A DNA stretch of 64,000 nt from Bacteroidales bacterium (GCA_028280405.1 JANQLW010000021.1:1-64000), one strand, 5' to 3'. Shown: positions 17,301 to 25,398, numbered from the stretch's first letter. The notes: a model not told the origin generated them from the letters alone. Program-made: numbers and translations.

Positions 17301-18029
17301 TTGATTTTTTTCAAAGTCATACGAACGTATTTTTCTGAAAATAGAACATTGTTATTTTGTATAAAAAATATTTTCGGGTTTTATCCTGGAAATATTTTTT
17401 TGTATAAACTAGCCTTAAGGCATCGCTCTGTTGCCAAAGAAACCCTGAATGGATTGCGTTTAAGTAATGAAAGACTAGAGTATCTTGGAGATGCTGTATT
17501 GAGCTCCATTGTAGCTGATTTCCTTTTCAAAACATTTCCTTATAAAGATGAAGGCTTTTTAACTGAAATAAGATCCAGAATTGTAAGCCGGTCGCAACTC
17601 AATAGATTAGGACAAAAGCTTGGCCTTACCAGATTAATACTATCTAATGCAGAATCCAGAAATCAGTGTAAATCAATGAGTGGTGATGCATTTGAGGCTT
17701 TTATTGGAGCTATGTATATCGACAGAGGATATCAGTTTACCCGTAAAATTGTAATTAATCGTGTCATTAAACTTCATTTGGATATTCATGAATTGGTTAA
17801 ACAGGACGCGAATTATAAGAGTTTAATGATAGAGTGGGGGCAGAAGGAAAAAAAATCTGTTGAGTTTAATGTAATAGATGAGATCGGCGAAGGATTCAAA
17901 AAGCAATATTTGATCGAAGTAAGTATTGAAAAAGAAAAAATTGCCCAGGCTCAGGATTATTCAATAAAAGGAGCTGAAAAACTTGCTGCTGAAAAAGCTT
18001 ATACTCAAATTGTAGCAGAGCTTAATTAG
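17301..18029 (+). CDS. rnc: Ribonuclease III (TTG start)
   Basis: Cleaves double-stranded RNA in rRNA and mRNA processing. It has 242 residues. The RNase III domain holds the signature RLSNERLEYLGDAVLSSI, the acidic GDAFEAFIGAMYID segment near 120-135, and a C-terminal dsRNA-binding domain (NYKSLMIEWGQKEKKS ... GAEKLAAEKAYTQIV). There is no ATG between the fabF stop at 17297 and the catalytic signature, and an in-frame stop closes the frame upstream, so translation must start at a non-ATG codon. TTG at 17301 gives the usual Bacteroidota N-terminus, including CIKNIFGFYPGN. The weak start and tight spacing suggest coupling to fabF. Confidence 0.95.
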   Translation: MIFFKVIRTYFSENRTLLFCIKNIFGFYPGNIFLYKLALRHRSVAKETLNGLRLSNERLEYLGDAVLSSIVADFLFKTFPYKDEGFLTEIRSRIVSRSQLNRLGQKLGLTRLILSNAESRNQCKSMSGDAFEAFIGAMYIDRGYQFTRKIVINRVIKLHLDIHELVKQDANYKSLMIEWGQKEKKSVEFNVIDEIGEGFKKQYLIEVSIEKEKIAQAQDYSIKGAEKLAAEKAYTQIVAELN

Positions 18030-18074
18030 ATTCACTCTCCAGACATTAATTTTGTATCTTTACTTTGATTTCAA

Positions 18075-18548
18075 ATGTCATTCATGGTAAAGAAACTTTC
18101 CTTAAATATAGATTATGCTTCTGAGTTCTCTTTTATAGGGATTTCAAGTCATTTGAAAGATTATCGGCTTAGCTATTTTATCAATCGATATTGTAAGCTG
18201 GAGTTAAAAAGAATAGAAGATTTCTGTGAAAGGGGAATCGGAGAATATGAATTGAATTATGCCGTATATTATTATAAGTGCCCTGATACACTCAATAATT
18301 TTTGTTTGATTTCAAATCAGAATGCCGGAATTAAATTAATACCAGCCCTTAAACAATTTGATTACTTCCTGCTTATTCAAAATGAACTTCATACAAATAG
18401 CAAACAGGAATTAGTAAAGAAGCTTAAAAGTATTCCCAACTTATTAGCGGCTTATGAGATAGATTTTAGTAAAATGAAATCTATTAATCACTTGCTAGTA
18501 GACCTGGAGTTACAATTAATCGAAAACTTAAAATCTTATAGTGAATAA
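18075..18548 (+). CDS. IPExxxVDY family protein
   Basis: A 157-residue protein of a small family confined to Bacteroidota, usually found next to rnc. The family signature appears as IPALKQFDYFLLI (Glu replaced by Ala, Val by Phe), and the N-terminus has the typical SLNIDYASEFSFIGISS and KDYRLSYFINR. Function is unknown. It may be cotranscribed with acpP-fabF-rnc: the gap after rnc is 45 bases, although TAATTTTG at 18047-18054 could serve as its own -7 box. The next gene is convergent. Confidence 0.8.
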   Translation: MSFMVKKLSLNIDYASEFSFIGISSHLKDYRLSYFINRYCKLELKRIEDFCERGIGEYELNYAVYYYKCPDTLNNFCLISNQNAGIKLIPALKQFDYFLLIQNELHTNSKQELVKKLKSIPNLLAAYEIDFSKMKSINHLLVDLELQLIENLKSYSE

Positions 18549-18557
18549 AAGGAACTG

Positions 18558-18675
18558 TCCAAAAAGCCAGGGTGTGAATTTACTTGCATAATTCTCTCAA
18601 AGATAAAATTTATGTTTTTAGTTAATTAGCAATTCACACCCTGGCTAAAATCCCATTTGTTTTTCTCTTTTTGGA
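18558..18675. repeat. Nested inverted repeat (bidirectional terminator or MITE-like remnant)
   Basis: Inner arms AGCCAGGGTGTGAATT (18565-18580) and AATTCACACCCTGGCT (18631-18646) are perfect 16-mers around a 50-base loop. Outer arms TCCAAAAAG (18558-18566) and CTTTTTGGA (18667-18675) are also perfect. The element fills the gap between two convergent genes. It could terminate both. The long AT-rich centre and terminal arms resembling insertion-sequence ends also suit a miniature inverted-repeat element. No target duplication is evident. Confidence 0.6.
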
Positions 18676-18688
18676 AAGCTTCTTTGTT

Positions 18689-19711
18689 TTATAAGGCAGC
18701 ATCAAATTGCTTTAAGAATCTTTTATTATTTTCAAAGAATAGCCTGATATCATCAATTTGATATTTGAGCATTGTTATACGTTCAATACCCATGCCAAAT
18801 GCGAAACCGGTATATTCTTTACTGTTAATACCACAATTATCCAGTACGTTTGGATCTACCATACCACAACCTAAAATCTCTACCCATCCGGTATATTTAC
18901 AAATATTACATCCTTTTCCTCCGCAAATATTACATGAAATATCCATTTCTGCTGATGGCTCAGTGAATGGGAAATAAGATGGGCGCAAGCGTATTTTGGT
19001 ATGTTCGCCGAAAAGTTCTCTTGCAAAATAAAGTAGTGTTTGCTTTAAATCTGCAAAGGAAACATCTTTATCAACATATAATCCTTCTACCTGATGGAAA
19101 ATACAGTGGGCTCTGGCTGAAATAGCTTCATTTCTGAATACCCTGCCCGGAGAAATGGTTCTGATCGGTGGTTTAGAGTTTTCCATTACCCTAACCTGAA
19201 CTGAAGAAGTATGCGTTCTCAATGCAATATCAGGATTCTTTTCAATAAAGAATGTATCCTGCATATCGCGAGCCGGATGTTCTTGAGGAAAATTTAGCGC
19301 TGTAAAATTGTGAAAGTCATCTTCAATCTCAGGCCCTTCAGATACTGTGAATCCAATTCTGGAGAAAATATCAATGATTTGATTACGTACAATTGATAAT
19401 GGATGACGACTTCCTAATTTTTCAAAATCAATAGGAAGGCTTAAGTCCCCATTATCTGTATCGTCAGTAGTATTTTCTTCTATGTGCGACTGAATCTCAT
19501 TGAATTTAGTTTGAGCTGCATTTTTCAAATTATTTAAAGCTTGTCCCATCTCTTTTCGAAACTCTGGAGCAACATTCTTAAACTCTCCAAATAATGAAGG
19601 AATGATCCCTTTCTTACTTAAATATTTAAGACGATATTGTTCCAGTTCTTCTTTGCTATCTGTTGCAAATGCAGCAACTTCATTCAATAATGCTTCTATC
19701 TTTGCTTTCAT
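18689..19711 (-). CDS. pheS: Phenylalanyl-tRNA synthetase alpha subunit
   Basis: Charges tRNA-Phe together with PheT, which is not in this window. The protein has 340 residues. An N-terminal coiled coil (about 1-90) recognises tRNA. The class II core shows motif 2 (ISPGRVFRNEAISARAHCIFHQVEG) and motif 3 (GFAFGMGIERITMLKY). The CNICGGKGCNICKYTGW segment is a cysteine-rich insertion seen in many bacterial PheS. It lies 5 bases downstream of the cyclophilin gene and is probably cotranscribed with it. Confidence 0.97.
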   Translation of the reverse strand: MKAKIEALLNEVAAFATDSKEELEQYRLKYLSKKGIIPSLFGEFKNVAPEFRKEMGQALNNLKNAAQTKFNEIQSHIEENTTDDTDNGDLSLPIDFEKLGSRHPLSIVRNQIIDIFSRIGFTVSEGPEIEDDFHNFTALNFPQEHPARDMQDTFFIEKNPDIALRTHTSSVQVRVMENSKPPIRTISPGRVFRNEAISARAHCIFHQVEGLYVDKDVSFADLKQTLLYFARELFGEHTKIRLRPSYFPFTEPSAEMDISCNICGGKGCNICKYTGWVEILGCGMVDPNVLDNCGINSKEYTGFAFGMGIERITMLKYQIDDIRLFFENNKRFLKQFDAAL

Positions 19712-19716
19712 CTTTT

Positions 19717-20370
19717 TTAATCAATAATTCTAATTGACATTTTAACATCCTTAATCGGTGTGTTTCTCATTCTGCCTTTAGTAGTTGTTTCAACTGAAGC
19801 AATTCTATCTACAACATCAAGTCCTGAAATTATTTCTCCAAAAACGGTATAGTTCTGATCTAAATGAGGAGTTCCTCCAATTTTTCTATAAACTTTTCGA
19901 TGTTCTTCAGGAATATTTATCATTGCACGGTCTTCAAATTTTTCGATTTCCTCATCAGTTAAAGACCCTTTTCCCTGAACAATATAAAATTGGCAGTAAG
20001 AAGATTCTTTATTTGGATTTACATCATCTCCCATGCGGGCAGCTGCTAATACACCTTTTTTATGAAATAAATTAGGCCTGAATTCTGCTGGAATAGTATA
20101 AGCGGAATCTTTATATTCTCTGTCTCCTTGTCCGCCGCCTTGAATCATAAAACCTTCAATAACTCTGTGGAATGGAGATCCTTCAAACCAGCCATCTTTA
20201 ACCAGTTTAATGAAGTTGTCTCTGTGAAGAGGGGTTTCGTCATATAGCTTAAATACCATTTTGCCATAATCAGTTGAAATTTCAATTTTTGTAAATGGAT
20301 CTTTGTTTGAATTACAGGCAGAAATACCAATAATACAAATTGCAATGATAAAATAGAGAATTCTTTTCAT
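19717..20370 (-). CDS. Cyclophilin-type peptidyl-prolyl isomerase, lipoprotein
   Basis: Envelope foldase that isomerises X-Pro bonds. Starting at ATG 20370 the protein has a clean lipoprotein signal, MKRILYFIIAICIIGISAC, so the frame's earlier ATG at 20394 is less likely. The cyclophilin domain is plain: DNFIKLVKDGWFEGSPFHRVIEGFMIQGG, then GVLAAARMGDDVNPNKESSYCQFYIV and YTVFGEIISGLDVVDRIA. The central insertion (DEEIEKFEDRAMINIPEEHRK) is common in Bacteroidota members. It would sit in the inner or outer membrane facing the periplasm. pheS follows after 5 bases. Confidence 0.93.
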   Translation of the reverse strand: MKRILYFIIAICIIGISACNSNKDPFTKIEISTDYGKMVFKLYDETPLHRDNFIKLVKDGWFEGSPFHRVIEGFMIQGGGQGDREYKDSAYTIPAEFRPNLFHKKGVLAAARMGDDVNPNKESSYCQFYIVQGKGSLTDEEIEKFEDRAMINIPEEHRKVYRKIGGTPHLDQNYTVFGEIISGLDVVDRIASVETTTKGRMRNTPIKDVKMSIRIID

Positions 20371-20438
20371 AGTGAACGATTTAATTGGCTGCAATATTAC
20401 TAAATATTAGAGAATTATCGAAGGATTTTCCAATTTAC

Positions 20439-21017
20439 TTACTCGGATTGGGCTTCACTATAACAACTTCTGCAAAGTGGTTCATAACTTTCCGTTTCAC
20501 CTAATACAACAAGATTTTCATCAGGAACAATACGATGTGAAAATTGGGCAAGGTTTCCGCACTTCATACAAATAGCATGAACTTTAGTGACATATTCAGC
20601 ACTGGCCATTAGTCCTGGCATAGGCCCGAAAGGAACTCCCCGGAAATCCATATCCAGCCCGGCAACGATAACTCTATGCCCTCGATTAGCAAGCTCATTG
20701 CATACACTTACCAATTCCATATCAAAAAACTGTGCTTCATCTATACCAACAACATCTGCATCTATATCATAAAGTAAAATTTGCCCTGCTGTTTGTACAG
20801 GTGTACATTTTACTTTGTTTTCGTCATGAGAAACAACATTTTCATCAGCATAACGGGTATCAACTTCAGGTTTAAAAATTTCTACTTTTTGCTTTGCAAT
20901 TCTGGCCCTGTTTAATCTGCGAATCAATTCCTCTGTTTTCCCAGAAAACATTGAACCACAGATTACTTCTATATAGCCTGATCTTCCTGCTGAATTATTG
21001 TTTTTCTCTAAAAACAT
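20439..21017 (-). CDS. tdk: Thymidine kinase
   Basis: Phosphorylates thymidine in pyrimidine salvage. It has 192 residues. The P-loop is [15 protein letters not shown], the DEAQFFD segment carries the catalytic acid, and the C-terminal lasso holds a zinc site with cysteines in [13 protein letters not shown] and CRSCYSE. It appears to be a single gene, 69 bases upstream of the cyclophilin gene on the same strand and divergent from rsmI. Confidence 0.97.
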   Translation of the reverse strand: MFLEKNNNSAGRSGYIEVICGSMFSGKTEELIRRLNRARIAKQKVEIFKPEVDTRYADENVVSHDENKVKCTPVQTAGQILLYDIDADVVGIDEAQFFDMELVSVCNELANRGHRVIVAGLDMDFRGVPFGPMPGLMASAEYVTKVHAICMKCGNLAQFSHRIVPDENLVVLGETESYEPLCRSCYSEAQSE

Positions 21018-21079
21018 TAGTATACTCTAAATTTAAGATGTTGAAGTTATTTAATCTAGAATTAACCTGTGTTGTGATT

Positions 21080-21178
21080 AGCCAAGCCCTGACTTGGGAT
21101 ACGATTATTGGGCCAAAATTAATTACGGTTTTATCTTCCCTCTTTTAATGAACAAAATACAGAAGTCAGGGTTTGGCT
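21080..21178. repeat. Long-range inverted repeat in the tdk/rsmI divergent region
   Basis: AGCCAAGCCCTGACTT (21080-21095) pairs with AAGTCAGGGTTTGGCT (21163-21178), with one G-T pair, across a 67-base spacer. The gap between the divergent genes is 281 bases. The arrangement resembles the 16-bp arms with long loop at 18565-18646, but the arm sequences differ. Function unknown. Confidence 0.5.
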
Positions 21179-21274
21179 TCCAACTTTTAACAACTTCATT
21201 GATTTAATGAACAGCTAATTTAATATTTTTTCGCGCTTAATTTTTGAAAATTATCATTTGATTGAATAGAATAT

Positions 21275-21282
21275 TAAATTTG
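21275..21282 (+). promoter_or_regulatory. -7 box of rsmI
   Basis: TAAATTTG matches TAnnTTTG exactly and ends 16 bases before the rsmI ATG. A TTTG exists at 21257-21260 but only 14 bases upstream, so the -33 box is uncertain. Confidence 0.45.
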
Positions 21283-21298
21283 CAGAAATTGTTTTTCT

Positions 21299-21982
21299 AT
21301 GTCAAAGCTATTCCTTGTCCCAACTCCTATTGGAAATCTTGAAGATATTACACTTCGGGCAATTAGAATATTAAAGGAAGTCGATTTAATTTTGGCAGAA
21401 GATACCAGAAAGACAGCTATATTATTAAAACATTTTGAAATTAAGAATAAACTGTTCTCCCATCATCAATTCAATGAACATAAAACTACAACTCAATTGG
21501 TAGAGCGAATAAAAAGTGGGGAAAGTATGGCATTGGTTACTGATGCGGGAACTCCTGCTATTTCTGATCCGGGCTTTTTGTTGGTGAGAGCATGTATTTC
21601 TAATGAAGTGGAAGTAGAATGTTTACCAGGACCAACAGCATTTGTCCCTGCCTTGGTCAATTCAGGCTTACCTTCTGATCATTTTGTATTTGAAGGTTTC
21701 TTGCCTGTGAAAAAAGGCCGTCAGACCAAGCTGAATGAATTAAAAGATCAAAAGTATACGATGATTTTTTATGAATCTCCACATCGGCTTTTAAAAACCT
21801 TAACTAATTTTTCAGAAATTTTCGGTGAAGAAAGAAATGCATGTGTAAATCGTGAAATTACAAAAATTCATGAAGAAAATATTCGGGGCTCATTAAAAGA
21901 AATAATTCAATATTTTAATAATAAGAATGTTAAAGGAGAAATTGTAATTATTGTTGAAGGCTCTGGTCAGAAAAATAAATAA
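21299..21982 (+). CDS. rsmI: 16S rRNA (cytidine-1402-2'-O)-methyltransferase
   Basis: Methylates the ribose of C1402 in the decoding centre of 16S rRNA, using SAM. The protein has 227 residues, a normal length for the Bacteroidota form that lacks the extra C-terminal domain. Tetrapyrrole-methylase-fold signatures: LVPTPIGNLEDITLRA, LAEDTRKTAILLKHF, TDAGTPAISDPGFLLVRAC and FYESPHRLLKTL. Single gene. The region beyond its stop carries sigma-54-type regulatory repeats that belong to the next unit. Confidence 0.96.
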   Translation: MSKLFLVPTPIGNLEDITLRAIRILKEVDLILAEDTRKTAILLKHFEIKNKLFSHHQFNEHKTTTQLVERIKSGESMALVTDAGTPAISDPGFLLVRACISNEVEVECLPGPTAFVPALVNSGLPSDHFVFEGFLPVKKGRQTKLNELKDQKYTMIFYESPHRLLKTLTNFSEIFGEERNACVNREITKIHEENIRGSLKEIIQYFNNKNVKGEIVIIVEGSGQKNK

Positions 21983-21987
21983 AAAAT

Positions 21988-22015
21988 TGTCCGAAAACTG
22001 TACGATCCTGTACGA
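21988..22015 (+). promoter_or_regulatory. Three phased TGTnCGA repeats, possible sigma-54 activator site
   Basis: TGTCCGA (21988-21994), TGTACGA (21999-22005) and TGTACGA (22009-22015) repeat every 10-11 bases. They lie 76-103 bases upstream of the -24 element at 22091, the usual distance for enhancer-binding proteins. A related GCGAACACTTTT follows at 22029. Binding by an activator is inferred. Confidence 0.45.
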
Positions 22016-22090
22016 ACACTTTTAAAAAGCGAACACTTTTTCTTAAAAAAATAAAAATAATTGTTCTTTAAAATCAATGATTTACAATTT

Positions 22091-22106
22091 TTGGCACGGT
22101 ATGTGT
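22091..22106 (+). promoter_or_regulatory. Sigma-54-like -24/-12 promoter
   Basis: TTGGCACG (22091-22098) is a perfect -24 element. At the correct spacing the -12 element reads GTGT instead of TTGC, so the C at -12 is lost. That weakens the call. RpoN is encoded at 43858 in this window, and no other TTGGCACG stands out between genes. Expected start near 22117. Confidence 0.45.
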
Positions 22107-22116
22107 ATAATAATAA

Positions 22117-22317
22117 GCAACGTTAGCAAAAAAATGAAGCAAGTCAAAGAAACCTTAGGGTAATATTATTGAAGAAAGAAATTCTACGATTTGATTCATT
22201 TTAAATTGTAAAGATTCTCACAAAATTTTAGAGCGGTTTTGTGATTCATAAATTTTATGTTAGTTAAATATTTGGTGTTAAAAAAGTCCTCCTAGCCAAG
22301 GAGGACTTTTTGTTTTT
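22117..22317 (+). ncRNA. Candidate structured small RNA of about 200 nt
   Basis: Between the sigma-54-like promoter and a strong intrinsic terminator there is no ORF longer than 9 codons (ATG 22134, MKQVKETLG). The stretch contains an internal hairpin, TCACAAAA (22218-22225) with TTTTGTGA (22237-22244), then the terminator hairpin. Promoter, structure and terminator make a free-standing RNA likely, but it could also be a long attenuated leader of the Nudix gene at 22346. Boundaries are estimates. Confidence 0.4.
22281..22317 (+). terminator. Strong intrinsic terminator before the Nudix gene
   Basis: AAAAAGTCCTCC (22281-22292) pairs perfectly with GGAGGACTTTTT (22300-22311), loop TAGCCAA, followed by GTTTTT. 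It lies about 300 bases after the rsmI stop, too far to be simply the rsmI terminator, and 29 bases before the next ATG. Confidence 0.85.
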
Positions 22318-22345
22318 ATGCATATCTTAGATCATATTTTAAAAT

Positions 22346-22768
22346 ATGATGTACCAGTATCCCTATCCAAGACCATCCGTAACTGTTGATATTATTGTTT
22401 TTGACCGGAAAAAAGAAAATGTACTCCTGATCGAGCGGAAAAATGAACCTTTTAAAAATTCCTGGGCTTTGCCTGGAGGATTTGTAGATAAGGATGAAGC
22501 TTTGGATAAAGCTGCTTATCGTGAGCTTGAGGAAGAAACGGGAATTAGAAGTATCAACTTAAAACAGTTTTATACTTTTGGAAATCCGGGAAGGGATCCA
22601 CGGGGGCATACCGTTTCAATTGTATACTGGGGAATTATACAGAATATAAAACAGGTGAGAGCCGGAGATGATGCCCTAAATACGAAATGGTTTTCTATAA
22701 CAGTATTACCCAAACTTGCCTTTGATCATCTTGATATTTTAAACATTGCTATTGAGGAACTTATTTAG
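22346..22768 (+). CDS. Nudix hydrolase
   Basis: Hydrolyses a nucleoside diphosphate linked to another group. The protein has 140 residues. The Nudix box is intact: GGFVDKDEALDKAAYRELEEETGI, matching G-x5-E-x7-RE-x-x-EE-x-G. The beginning (YPRPSVTVDIIVFDRKKENVLLIERKNEPFKNSW) resembles ADP-ribose pyrophosphatase-like and NrtR-type Nudix domains, but no DNA-binding domain is attached. The exact substrate cannot be read. Single gene, 28 bases after a strong terminator. Confidence 0.92.
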   Translation: MMYQYPYPRPSVTVDIIVFDRKKENVLLIERKNEPFKNSWALPGGFVDKDEALDKAAYRELEEETGIRSINLKQFYTFGNPGRDPRGHTVSIVYWGIIQNIKQVRAGDDALNTKWFSITVLPKLAFDHLDILNIAIEELI

Positions 22769-22852
22769 CCACTTTTTATATTTTCTTGTACTACTTTATA
22801 TTGGATTTTGCCAGAATAATACTTATTTTTAATCTTTCTAAATAAAATTATT

Positions 22853-23407
22853 ATGGCAGCAATACCTACTATACAAATACCTCTGGGCTTCAAAGCACCG
22901 GAGTTTAATTTATTAGAGCCTTCTACGGGGAAACATAAAACCTTATCAGCATTAAAATCAGATAAAGCTACTGTAATTATGTTTATTTGTAATCATTGTC
23001 CTTTTGTTAAACATGTGCTGGATGAGTTAATTCGATTGTCAAATGATTATATCCCAAAAGGAGTGTCTGTAATAGGGATTAATTCGAATGATGTTATCAA
23101 TTATCCTGATGATAGTCCTGAAAATATGAAGAGGCTCGTAGATGAAATGAATATCCCTTTTACTTATCTGTTTGATGAAACCCAACAGGTAGCAAAAGAT
23201 TACAGTGCAGCTTGTACTCCTGATTTCAATATTTTTGATAAGGAAATGAAATGTGTATATCGTGGCCAACTGGATTCTTCACGCCCTGGTAATGATATTC
23301 CCGTTACCGGTGAGGATATACGAGCAGCATTAGATGCATTATTAAATAATGGCAAGGTTAACGAAGAGCAAAAACCAAGTATCGGCTGTAATATTAAGTG
23401 GAAATAG
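22853..23407 (+). CDS. Thioredoxin-fold redoxin family protein
   Basis: Cytoplasmic redoxin of 184 residues with no signal peptide. The fold starts with IPLGFKAPEFNLLEPSTGKHKTLSAL. The active-site motif is ICNHCPFVKHV, i.e. C-x-x-C. A third and fourth Cys follow in SAACTPDFNIFDKEMKCVYRGQLD, typical of the AhpC/TSA-like thioredoxin family (PRX-like 1) common in Bacteroidota. Probably a thiol-disulfide reductase or peroxidase; the substrate is unknown. Single gene followed by a bidirectional terminator. Confidence 0.9.
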   Translation: MAAIPTIQIPLGFKAPEFNLLEPSTGKHKTLSALKSDKATVIMFICNHCPFVKHVLDELIRLSNDYIPKGVSVIGINSNDVINYPDDSPENMKRLVDEMNIPFTYLFDETQQVAKDYSAACTPDFNIFDKEMKCVYRGQLDSSRPGNDIPVTGEDIRAALDALLNNGKVNEEQKPSIGCNIKWK

Positions 23408-23414
23408 ATCGCTA

Positions 23415-23433
23415 TTTAGGAAAAAATCCTAAA
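23415..23433 (+). terminator. Small hairpin after the redoxin gene
   Basis: TTTAGGA (23415-23421) and TCCTAAA (23427-23433) pair around an A5 loop, 8 bases past the stop. There is no T-run, so it may be an mRNA 3' stabiliser rather than the actual terminator. Confidence 0.35.
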
Positions 23434-23449
23434 GTGTTTTGTCTGAAAC

Positions 23450-23507
23450 CGCCCTTTATAGCCTGTGTGGTAATTTTTTTCATTTTTCACACAGCCTCTT
23501 TAGGGCG
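23450..23507. terminator. Bidirectional hairpin between convergent genes
   Basis: Outer arms CGCCCT (23450-23455) and AGGGCG (23502-23507) enclose CTGTGTG (23463-23469) and CACACAG (23488-23494). The loop is rich in T and sits between the redoxin gene and the convergent polyprenyl synthase gene. Confidence 0.6.
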
Positions 23508-23517
23508 TTGCTAAATA

Positions 23518-24492
23518 TTATTTTTGGCGTTCTGTAGTATATTCTATTAAATCAATCATAGATGATTTAAAGTCTGAATCAGGATATTCACTAATAAACT
23601 GAATAGCCTTATTTCTGTATTCAATCATTTTTTTTGCGGCATAGTCTAATCCGCCGCAATCCTTTACCTTTTGAATGACTTCAGAAACTTTCTTTGGATT
23701 CGTATTCTTATTCTTTATAATATAGATCAATTTTCTTCTCTCAATCCAATCAGATTTTTGTAAAAGATAGATCAGAGGAAGCGTCATTTTCCTCTCCTTA
23801 ATATCAATGGCTGTGGGCTTGTCTTTACTCAAGTTTTGCTCGTAATCAAATAAATCATCTTTAATTTGAAAAGCAACTCCAATATTTTCGCCCATTTCCC
23901 TGAAACGTTCGATGGTATCTTCATCTGCTCCTACTGAAGCTGCTCCGGTAGCACAGCATGATGCAATTAAAGAGGCTGTCTTCTTTCTAATAATTTCAAA
24001 GTACACATCTTCTCTTATGTCTAATTTCCGGGCTTTCTCAATTTGCAATAGCTCACCTTCACTCATTTGTTCTACGGCTCCTGAAACAATCTTCAGCAAA
24101 TCATGATCCTCATTTTTAATGGCAATGAGTAAACCTCTTGATAATAAATAATCTCCCACCAGCACAGCGATCTTATTTTTCCAAAGTGCATTTAATGAAA
24201 AGAAGCCTCTTCTTTTATAGGATTCATCCACTACATCATCATGCACCAAGGTAGCTGTATGTAATAATTCTATCAGTGAAGCAGCACGGTAAGATCTTTT
24301 CGTTACTCCGCCGCAAATACCTGCAGAGAGAAACACATAAAGAGGTCGCATTTGCTTTCCTTTACTTTTAATAATGTACCGGGTGATTTTATCAAGTAAT
24401 GGAACCCTACTCTTCATCTGGTCTTTGAAGATTTTATCGAACGTTTTCAAATCCTCTTTAAACGGGGCTTTTATTTTATCAAGTTTGGACAT
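23518..24492 (-). CDS. Long-chain polyprenyl diphosphate synthase
   Basis: Condenses isopentenyl diphosphate into the long prenyl chain used for menaquinone. The protein has 324 residues. The first aspartate-rich motif is LVHDDVVDESYKRRG and the second is FQIKDDLFDY; GKQMRPLYVFLSAG near the start binds substrate. This matches the octaprenyl/heptaprenyl synthase (IspB/HepB) group, but chain length depends on residues I cannot score reliably, so I give no symbol. Single gene, divergent from the radical SAM gene. Confidence 0.94.
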   Translation of the reverse strand: MSKLDKIKAPFKEDLKTFDKIFKDQMKSRVPLLDKITRYIIKSKGKQMRPLYVFLSAGICGGVTKRSYRAASLIELLHTATLVHDDVVDESYKRRGFFSLNALWKNKIAVLVGDYLLSRGLLIAIKNEDHDLLKIVSGAVEQMSEGELLQIEKARKLDIREDVYFEIIRKKTASLIASCCATGAASVGADEDTIERFREMGENIGVAFQIKDDLFDYEQNLSKDKPTAIDIKERKMTLPLIYLLQKSDWIERRKLIYIIKNKNTNPKKVSEVIQKVKDCGGLDYAAKKMIEYRNKAIQFISEYPDSDFKSSMIDLIEYTTERQK

Positions 24493-24599
24493 ATTCAGCG
24501 CTTCAAATTTAACATAAATCCAGAATAATAGTATGCTTTTAACACTTATTTAAGAGAAAAGAAAAAAGTATGAATCTGTAATTTCATTTGGAATTAGCT

Positions 24600-24607
24600 T
24601 AATTTTG
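24600..24607 (+). promoter_or_regulatory. -7 box of the radical SAM operon
   Basis: TAATTTTG matches TAnnTTTG exactly and ends 14 bases before the ATG at 24622. No clear -33 box at the right distance. Confidence 0.4.
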
Positions 24608-24621
24608 CAAAAAAAGTATTT

Positions 24622-25398
24622 ATGTCAGGGTTTTTATTTAGCGATATTATTTTTGGGCCGGTAAAAAGCAGAAGGCTGGGAGTTTCTTTAGGGATCAATT
24701 TATTACCTACCGAACAAAAGTTTTGTTCTTTCAATTGTATTTATTGTGAATGTGGCTGGAATCCTGAAAATATTAAAAAGGATATTAAACTTCCGGGCCG
24801 TCAGGAAATTTATGAATTACTTGAAAAAAAATTAATAGAGCTAAAAAACATTAACCTGATTCCGGATGCTTTTACTTTTGCCGGAAATGGAGAACCAACA
24901 ATACACCCTGAATTTGATCTTATTGTGAAGGATACCATTGCTTTGCGCAACAAATATTTCCCTGATGCGAAAACAACAGTCCTTTCCAATGCCAGTATGA
25001 TCCATAAGGATAAAACATTTGAAGCTTTAAAGCTGGTTGATAAAAATATATTAAAACTGGATACAGGATCCCAGGAACAATTTGAACGTATTTGTCAGGC
25101 ACATGCAAAAATGCAGATCGAAGATTTAGTAGATTATCTTTGTAAATTTCATGGAGAGCTAATTATCCAAACATTATTTTTAAGAGGAGAATATAATGGG
25201 TACATTATTGATAATACTACCGATTATGAAGTAGGTTTATGGCTGGAACATTTAAAAAAGATAACTCCTAAATCAGTAATGATTTATTCGATTGACAGAA
25301 GTACCCCGGCTAAAAACCTTGAAAAAATTTCCCGGGAAGAATTAAATAAGATTGCTGATAAGGTACATAAGATAGGATTGAAAACGGAAGTATACTAA
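24622..25398 (+). CDS. Radical SAM protein (COG0731-like)
   Basis: Iron-sulfur enzyme of 258 residues that would generate a 5'-deoxyadenosyl radical. The cluster motif is CSFNCIYCECGW, i.e. C-x3-C-x2-C, preceded by GPVKSRRLGVSLGINLLP. The SAM-binding stretch follows in FAGNGEPTIHPEF. The general layout is that of the COG0731 group, which includes Fe-S oxidoreductases related to the tRNA-wybutosine enzyme. The substrate is unknown. Its stop codon overlaps the start of the next gene (TAATG at 25396-25400), so the two proteins are translationally coupled and likely act together. Confidence 0.9.
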   Translation: MSGFLFSDIIFGPVKSRRLGVSLGINLLPTEQKFCSFNCIYCECGWNPENIKKDIKLPGRQEIYELLEKKLIELKNINLIPDAFTFAGNGEPTIHPEFDLIVKDTIALRNKYFPDAKTTVLSNASMIHKDKTFEALKLVDKNILKLDTGSQEQFERICQAHAKMQIEDLVDYLCKFHGELIIQTLFLRGEYNGYIIDNTTDYEVGLWLEHLKKITPKSVMIYSIDRSTPAKNLEKISREELNKIADKVHKIGLKTEVY

